In this document: one piece after another, positions 5,330-9,253 of the stretch
Position numbering within the stretch: position 1 is the first letter of the stretch
Layout: each line of letters opens with the position of its first letter
Source of the DNA: UBA1573 sp016794285
Lineage (GTDB): Bacteria; Pseudomonadota; Alphaproteobacteria; Micavibrionales; Micavibrionaceae
Length of the DNA: 9,253 nt
NCBI GenBank assembly: GCA_016794285.1
Contig: JAEUKO010000067.1
Coordinates: 1-9,253, forward strand
Direction: 5' to 3'
Notes under the pieces: model-generated
What the model saw: only the letters and a program-made list of their open reading frames with translations
What the model was told of the DNA's origin: nothing
The model's database searches: none
Program-made: the position numbers and the translations under genes

Positions 5330-5881
5330 TTAGCGAATGCCGCCAATTTTTTTGAGCAGGCGGCCCCAGATGTTGTTTTCATCCGAGTTTTCATTGTTTT
5401 GATTCTGGGCTTGCATCCGGCGCAAACGATCTTCCATTTGGCGTTGGCGGATCGCACGTTCCCGAGCTTCGCGGTCACGAAGTTCCTGTTTCAGATCTTC
5501 GGCTTGTTTTTGCGAGAATTGGTTGGTCAGCAAAACTTGTTGCGCTTGTTTTTGCCATTGGTCCCGTTGTTCTTTCACATCGTCCAATTGAACTTGCGTG
5601 ATGTGCAACTGATCTTCGAGACTGTGAACGCGCATTTTGAGGCGTTCCATTTCAAGCATCTCATGAGCCCGTTTGATTTCAGCCTTAACCGCTGCCAAAG
5701 AGGTGTTTTCCTCTTGCTCAGTCACCGGACCGAAAACCCGTTCCAGTTCAGAAACGTCTACCAGTTTCTGTCCTTGGTCATCTATTTCAAAAGACAGGCG
5801 ACCTGCCTTCATTGCGCGTTGAATAGTAGATTTTGACCGTCCGGTCATGATGGCGGCCCGTTGGGCACCGACTTTTGCCAT
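5330..5881 (-). CDS. Helix-turn-helix and coiled-coil DNA-binding protein, plasmid-accessory type
   Basis: A 183-residue protein starting at ATG 5881, preceded by GGGAG at a spacing of about 7. A longer frame back to 5959 is open but runs through an inverted repeat and is rejected. Residues 5-30 (AQRAAIMTGRSKSTIQRAMKAGRLS) form an excisionase/MerR-like helix-turn-helix; a short wing with VDVSELERVFGPV at 41-53 follows. Residues about 60-155 are a long charged coiled coil rich in Gln, Glu, Arg and Lys, then an Asn-rich linker and a basic tail (IWGRLLKKIGGIR). This layout (short HTH, a D.SEL.RVFG segment, coiled coil) is that of the small DNA-binding proteins found beside replication genes on many proteobacterial plasmids. 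No replication gene is visible here. It probably binds DNA as a dimer or oligomer; its target is unknown, but the inverted repeat before the gene is a candidate. Confidence 0.8.
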   Translation of the reverse strand: MAKVGAQRAAIMTGRSKSTIQRAMKAGRLSFEIDDQGQKLVDVSELERVFGPVTEQEENTSLAAVKAEIKRAHEMLEMERLKMRVHSLEDQLHITQVQLDDVKEQRDQWQKQAQQVLLTNQFSQKQAEDLKQELRDREARERAIRQRQMEDRLRRMQAQNQNNENSDENNIWGRLLKKIGGIR

Positions 5882-5910
5882 GGAAAAACTCCCCGATTGT
5901 TTATTTTGAA

Positions 5911-5966
5911 CAGGCCCTTGATAGCATAAGAACCTTATCCGGTTCAAGTTTGCTATCAAGGGCCTG
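5911..5966. promoter_or_regulatory. Perfect 16-bp inverted repeat upstream of the DNA-binding protein gene
   Basis: CAGGCCCTTGATAGCA (5911-5926) and TGCTATCAAGGGCCTG (5951-5966) are exact inverted repeats separated by 24 bases. Within the spacer GAACC (5930-5934) and GGTTC (5941-5945) form a second short stem. The structure lies 30 bp before the start at 5881 and directly after the terminator-like hairpin of the SapC gene. It could be an operator for an autoregulating protein, a leader-RNA hairpin, or a terminator/insulator. Confidence 0.6.
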
Positions 5967-5988
5967 CAAAAAAACTGTGGGTTTTTGC
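5967..5988 (-). terminator. Terminator-like hairpin after the SapC-family gene
   Basis: On the minus strand GCAAAAAC (5988-5981) and GTTTTTTTGC (5975-5967 plus neighbour) pair around loop CCACA, starting two bases after the SapC stop codon and ending in a run of seven T. The stem is AT-rich, so it is weaker than usual; the 16-bp inverted repeat immediately downstream may add to it. Confidence 0.45.
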
Positions 5989-5990
5989 TG

Positions 5991-6758
5991 TTAGGCGGCT
6001 TCTTTCTTGAGTTTATCGCCCATCAAATGGGTCAGGCGTTGCCACTGAACACCAGAAAACAGGTGCGCGTAGATAAAGGGAAGCCAGCCCTTGGCTCTGA
6101 ATTCCAGAAAGGTTTTGTCATCAAGCTTGGCAAGTTTTTGTTCATCCACCACCCGAAAGCCCGAGAAGTTGATTTTGCGCCCCCCGGGGACAACAATTTC
6201 AGCCTGACGAATTGCCAAAAGATCGGCTTTGACCAAGGCTTGGGAAAATTCCGCCGTTTGTTTGGCCGCCGCGTGGTAAGATTTACAAAATTCCAACGCA
6301 TTCTGAGCCAAGGTCGTTGGCTTGCCTTCGGCATCAAAGAATTTCTGATCGCCCTTGCTGTCCACAACATCGTCACCGGAATCTATGCACAGTGTCAATT
6401 GCTCACCATTTTGGGTTTCCGAGAAAATAAAAGGATAGCGGCGGATATAAGCCGGAATATAAGTATCGGCCAGCCATTCGTTCTTGCGGTTCAAATAGAG
6501 ATTTTCGTTGTCCCGCAATCCCAAAATTGCCACAGGGGTGGCACTGGCATCGGGGCTGAACGCGATAGGATAGGCATGGCAGATCTGTGGCATTTCAATC
6601 ATATTGACCGGCACGGCATTCACATCCCGCGTAAAACTGAGGCCAAAACCTTTCTTCAAAGAAAGATTTTTATGCTGTGACGCATCGAGAGGGACAGGGT
6701 TTTTGTAAAACAATGGGAAGTTTCCTGTTCCAGATGGTTTGTTTTGTGTCCCTGACAT
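5991..6758 (-). CDS. SapC family protein
   Basis: A 255-residue protein with the SapC-family (Pfam SapC) landmarks in order: FYKNPVPLD at 17-25, the following NAVPVNMIEMP stretch at 48-58 and YPIAFS, PVAILGLRDNENLYL at 75-89, then ADTYIPAYIRRYPFIF at 97-112, a LCID segment at 123-126, and a C-terminal SGFRVVDEQKLAKL at 199-212. The length is within the family range. The family is named after the Campylobacter fetus surface-array locus, but its biochemical role is not established; no signal peptide or membrane segment is seen, so it is probably cytoplasmic. Start ATG 6758 has AAGGA eight bases upstream. It is divergent from ugd. A link to cell-surface material is plausible from family history and neighbours only. 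Confidence 0.87.
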   Translation of the reverse strand: MSGTQNKPSGTGNFPLFYKNPVPLDASQHKNLSLKKGFGLSFTRDVNAVPVNMIEMPQICHAYPIAFSPDASATPVAILGLRDNENLYLNRKNEWLADTYIPAYIRRYPFIFSETQNGEQLTLCIDSGDDVVDSKGDQKFFDAEGKPTTLAQNALEFCKSYHAAAKQTAEFSQALVKADLLAIRQAEIVVPGGRKINFSGFRVVDEQKLAKLDDKTFLEFRAKGWLPFIYAHLFSGVQWQRLTHLMGDKLKKEAA

Positions 6759-6779
6759 AGCTTAGGTCCTTCGGGGTAA

Positions 6780-6808
6780 GAGTTACAAATCGCGTCAAGA
6801 TTAGTCAA
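6780..6808 (-). promoter_or_regulatory. Possible promoter of the SapC-family gene
   Basis: On the minus strand TTGACT (6808-6803) is followed after 17 bases by TAACTC (6785-6780). The -35 matches 5 of 6 positions; the -10 match is poor. The position, 21 bases before the ATG, is plausible. Confidence 0.35.
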
Positions 6809-6865
6809 TTTGCTTGGTTTTGGCAATTCCCCTTAGGTCTTCTTTGGGAAATTCGCCGCAGAAAG

Positions 6866-6878
6866 CTAAAATTTTTAG
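6866..6878. promoter_or_regulatory. 13-bp AT-rich palindrome in the sapC-ugd divergent gap
   Basis: CTAAAATTTTTAG is a perfect 6+1+6 palindrome in the middle of the gap between divergent genes, where it could serve as a shared operator. Palindromes of this base composition also arise by chance. No convincing ugd promoter was found; the best guess is TTGCAG (6888-6893) with a weak TAGGTT 16 bases later. Confidence 0.25.
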
Positions 6879-6948
6879 GATTTTACTTTGCAGTTTTTGT
6901 TAAAAAGTCTAGGTTCTGAGCGAATTAACCCCAACAAAGGAAAATGGG

Positions 6949-8295
6949 ATGAAGATTGGTGTTGTCGGAACCGGATATGTTGGTTTGGTATCAGGAACCT
7001 GTTTTGCTGAATTTGGTATCGAAGTCACCTGCGTTGACAACAATGAAAGCAAAATAGACTGCCTGAAAAATGGAGAAATCCCATTCTATGAACCCGGGTT
7101 GGCTGACCTTGTGGCCAAGCAGGTCAAAGCAGGACGGTTGACGTTCACCACCAATCTGGCCGATACCGTCAAACAATCTGATGCGGTTTTCATCGCTGTG
7201 GGAACACCCCCTCGCGAATCAGACGGTCATGCAGACCTGAGCTATGTGTTCCAAGTCGCCGAAGATATTGCCAAAAGTTTGAACGGTTATACCGTTGTGG
7301 TCAATAAATCCACTGTGCCTGTAGGGACAGCGCGTCAGGTGGATGCCGTTATTCGTAAAGCACGTCCAGACGCAGAGTTTGATGTGGTATCCAACCCTGA
7401 ATTCCTGCGTGAGGGGGCAGCCATTGGCGATTTCATGCGCCCCGACCGCGTTATTGTCGGAACCGAAAGCGAGCGGGCCAGAGAAGTTATGCGGGCCCTG
7501 TACCGGCCTTTGTTTATCAACGAAACGCCTATGGTCATGACCACACCGGAAAGTTCCGAACTGATTAAATATGCCAGCAACGCTTTTCTGGCCGTTAAAA
7601 TCACCTTCATCAACGAAATTGCCAATTTGTGCGAAAAAACCGGAGCCAATGTTCAAGATGTGGCCAAAGGCATGGGGCTTGATGGCCGGATTGGTTCCAA
7701 ATTCCTGCACGCAGGCCCCGGGTACGGAGGGTCTTGCTTCCCCAAAGATACGCTGGCCTTGACGCAAACCGGACAAGTTTTCGGGGCTCCGCAAACGATT
7801 GTTGAAACGGTCGTAAACGTAAATAAAAAACGCCAGCTCTCAATGGTGGGCCGCATTCTTGCTGCGTGTGATGGAGACGTGCGCGGGAAAAAAATTGGTG
7901 TTTTGGGCATTTCTTTCAAACCCAACACGGATGATATTCGTGAAGCTCCTTCGCTGGTGATTATTCCCGAGCTTCAAAAAGCAGGGGCAAAAATAGCAGC
8001 GTGCGATCCTGAAGCAATGAAAAACGCAGCTTCTGTTCTTTCAAACGTTGAATGGTGCGAAGATCCGTACATGGTGGCCAAAGATGCCGATGCTTTGGTT
8101 ATTCTGACCGAGTGGAATGAATTTAGAGCGTTGCAACTCGACCGCATCGAAGAAACCATGAAATCGAAATGCATTGTCGATCTGCGCAACATCTATAAAT
8201 TGCCGGACATGGAAAAACGGGGCTTTCGTTACTTCTCGATTGGACGGCGCAGCATCTGCCCCCCTTCCGCAGAAACCCTCAAAAAGGCGTCTTGA
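6949..8295 (+). CDS. ugd: UDP-glucose 6-dehydrogenase
   Basis: A 448-residue enzyme that oxidises UDP-glucose twice with NAD+ to UDP-glucuronate, a precursor of capsule, exopolysaccharide and lipid A or LPS sugars. All family parts are present: GTGYVGLVSG (7-16), the Rossmann NAD site; VDNN at 29-32 after the second strand; GTPPRESDG (85-93); KSTVPVGT (120-127); PEFLREG (150-156) with Glu151; ELIKYASNAF (204-213) with Lys207; and GYGGSCFPKDT (258-268) with the catalytic Cys263 and Asp267. The C-terminal UDP domain has GVLGISFKPNTDDIREAPS (317-335) and ADALVILTEW (380-389). The length is typical. Start ATG 6949 has AAAGGA about seven bases upstream. An ATG at 6944 is out of frame. It is transcribed alone and ends at a strong terminator. 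Confidence 0.97.
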   Translation: MKIGVVGTGYVGLVSGTCFAEFGIEVTCVDNNESKIDCLKNGEIPFYEPGLADLVAKQVKAGRLTFTTNLADTVKQSDAVFIAVGTPPRESDGHADLSYVFQVAEDIAKSLNGYTVVVNKSTVPVGTARQVDAVIRKARPDAEFDVVSNPEFLREGAAIGDFMRPDRVIVGTESERAREVMRALYRPLFINETPMVMTTPESSELIKYASNAFLAVKITFINEIANLCEKTGANVQDVAKGMGLDGRIGSKFLHAGPGYGGSCFPKDTLALTQTGQVFGAPQTIVETVVNVNKKRQLSMVGRILAACDGDVRGKKIGVLGISFKPNTDDIREAPSLVIIPELQKAGAKIAACDPEAMKNAASVLSNVEWCEDPYMVAKDADALVILTEWNEFRALQLDRIEETMKSKCIVDLRNIYKLPDMEKRGFRYFSIGRRSICPPSAETLKKAS

Positions 8296-8329
8296 CTTCT
8301 TTCCCCCTCCCGACCCGTCAAGGAAAACC

Positions 8330-8358
8330 AAAGCCCCCAAAATATTTTGGGGGCTTTT
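8330..8358 (+). terminator. Strong intrinsic terminator of ugd
   Basis: AAAGCCCCCAAA (8330-8341) pairs perfectly with TTTGGGGGCTTT (8346-8357) around loop ATAT, followed by one more T. It lies 34 bases after the ugd stop codon. The flanking A and T runs would let it work in both directions. Confidence 0.9.
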
Positions 8359-8380
8359 AACGTCATCTTAAGGAGCATAG

Positions 8381-8409
8381 CCGTAAAAATAAACTGATAT
8401 GGTTTACGG
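8381..8409. promoter_or_regulatory. Inverted repeat CCGTAAA/TTTACGG before the decarboxylase start
   Basis: CCGTAAA (8381-8387) and TTTACGG (8403-8409) are perfect 7-bp inverted repeats with a 15-base AT-rich spacer, ending 11 bases before the decarboxylase ATG. It could be an operator or, if transcribed, a leader hairpin close to the ribosome-binding site. Confidence 0.35.
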
Positions 8410-8420
8410 TATGGGTGACA

Positions 8421-9253
8421 ATGACAACTTCTCCTCTGGTTCTTCGATCTGGTGGTGGCGCAACTCATGACAGCGTGGATGAATTGGTGCGGCGTTTGCA
8501 GCCAGAGCTGCCGCTCAACCTGATTTACCCCACGCGCATTCGCAAGAAAGCTAAGCAGTTTTTAACTCTCTTCCCCGGGACCGTCATGTATGCGGTCAAA
8601 TGTAATCCAGACAAAGCCATTATCCAAAATCTCGTCAAAGCCGGTATCCAAACTTTTGATGTTGCCTCGATTGAAGAAGTCCGGCTCATTCGCAAAATAG
8701 CTCCTCGCGCCCGTATTCATTTCATGCACACCGTCAAATCGCGGGAAGCAATCCGCGAAGCCTATTTCCAGCATGGAGTGAGAGTTTTTGTCATTGATAG
8801 TTCCGATGAACTCCACAAAATTATTCACGAAACAAATCTGGCCCCAGACTTAGAGATTTATGTCCGGCTGGCCCTGCCGAAGAATCATTCGGCAGCCTAT
8901 GATTTTTCGATCAAATTCGGAGCCCCGCCCCCTGAGGCCGCCGGCCTTTTAATTGAAGCCCGCTTGGTAGCAGCAAGGTTAGGGGTTATGTTCCACCCCG
9001 GGTCACAATCCATTGATCCATCGGCCTTTCGCATTGGCGTAAAAACGGCTGCCGAGGTCATTGAAATGGCGGGAGTTCCGGTTGAAGCCCTAGACGTAGG
9101 AGGCGGGTTCCCCGTCACCTACCCGGGCAGCGAGCCTCCTCCTTTGGAGTCCTACATGGAAACCATCACACAAGCCGTCAAAGAGTATGGCCTAGAAAAT
9201 CTGGATTTATATTGCGAGCCCGGGCGAGCCCTCGTGGCCGAAGCGGGATCTTT
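8421..9253 (+). CDS. Ornithine/lysine decarboxylase, PLP fold type III, C-terminus cut by window edge
   Basis: The frame opens at ATG 8421 and runs 277 codons to the window edge. Around residue 55 is MYAVKCNP, whose lysine forms the Schiff base with PLP in eukaryotic-type ornithine decarboxylases. Then come FDVASIEEV, FMHTVKSREAI, AAYDFSIKFGAP, FHPGSQS (the usual family form is HVGSQ), DVGGGFPVTYPG (the phosphate-binding GGGFP loop) and CEPGRALVAEAGS. The full family length is about 375-400 residues, so the C-terminal sheet domain with the active-site cysteine and aspartate is missing here. The enzyme makes putrescine from ornithine (or cadaverine from lysine) in the cytoplasm, for polyamine synthesis. 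The start is supported by frame and by a weak GGGTGA just before it; an out-of-frame ATG at 8411 precedes it. The gene follows the ugd terminator and so has its own promoter, not clearly seen. Confidence 0.93.
   Translation, partial: MTTSPLVLRSGGGATHDSVDELVRRLQPELPLNLIYPTRIRKKAKQFLTLFPGTVMYAVKCNPDKAIIQNLVKAGIQTFDVASIEEVRLIRKIAPRARIHFMHTVKSREAIREAYFQHGVRVFVIDSSDELHKIIHETNLAPDLEIYVRLALPKNHSAAYDFSIKFGAPPPEAAGLLIEARLVAARLGVMFHPGSQSIDPSAFRIGVKTAAEVIEMAGVPVEALDVGGGFPVTYPGSEPPPLESYMETITQAVKEYGLENLDLYCEPGRALVAEAGS

Noticed and set aside
5315..5836. 173-codon plus-strand frame rich in Phe and Leu
   Set aside because: It is antisense to the coiled-coil region of the DNA-binding protein; Gln/Glu/Lys codons read backwards give the hydrophobic look of a membrane protein.
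5882..5959. N-terminal extension of the DNA-binding protein to an ATG at 5959
   Set aside because: The extra 26 codons run through the 16-bp inverted repeat and read as unstructured sequence. ATG 5881 has a good GGGAG site and begins exactly at the helix-turn-helix domain.
5985..6680. 231-codon plus-strand frame opposite the SapC gene
   Set aside because: The opposite strand has clear SapC family motifs and a proper start, and this frame has none.
8411..8470. 19-residue frame starting 10 bases before the decarboxylase and overlapping it
   Set aside because: It could be an upstream peptide, but there is no evidence beyond the ATG; the composition follows the overlapping real frame and the Trp run comes from GGTGGTGGC codons read in another frame.

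Overview
The window looks like chromosomal DNA of an alphaproteobacterium of moderate GC. This is an inference from protein style: an alphaproteobacterial-type LolA, a SapC-family protein, a compact UDP-glucose dehydrogenase and a fold-III ornithine/lysine decarboxylase. The genus cannot be told from the sequence. No rRNA, tRNA, CRISPR array or intact transposase was seen.

Left part (1-2030, minus strand): a likely operon reading right to left. It holds a secreted alpha/beta hydrolase (lipase/esterase type) with a recognisable promoter, then lolA (periplasmic lipoprotein carrier), then a flavin/NAD(P)H oxidoreductase running off the window edge. The lolA stop and the reductase start overlap by one base (TAATG), so these two are probably translationally coupled.

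Middle (2030-5330): an accessory-looking patch. A 153-bp repeat element with terminal inverted repeats lies 4 bp beyond the end of an AT-rich gene for an exported Sel1-plus-ankyrin protein, and a copy of the same element end lies on that gene's upstream side. Then come an orphan 195-aa gene with a strong promoter, a C-terminal remnant of a TviB/WbpA-type nucleotide-sugar dehydrogenase, and an unrecognised cysteine-rich, probably exported protein. The signal peptide of that last protein appears to be encoded in another frame, separated by a run of eight G. A short palindromic repeat in the following gap is related to the core of the 153-bp element and shows a compensatory base-pair change.

Right part (5330-9253): a minus-strand gene for a helix-turn-helix plus coiled-coil DNA-binding protein resembling plasmid-borne accessory regulators, preceded by a perfect 16-bp inverted repeat; a SapC-family gene, also minus; then, divergently on the plus strand, UDP-glucose 6-dehydrogenase with a strong intrinsic terminator, and the first two thirds of an ornithine/lysine decarboxylase gene (polyamine synthesis).

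Most core genes are ordinary. The parts that deserve attention are the 2030-5330 patch, with its repeats, gene remnant and poly-G frame break, and the inverted repeat before the DNA-binding protein gene.
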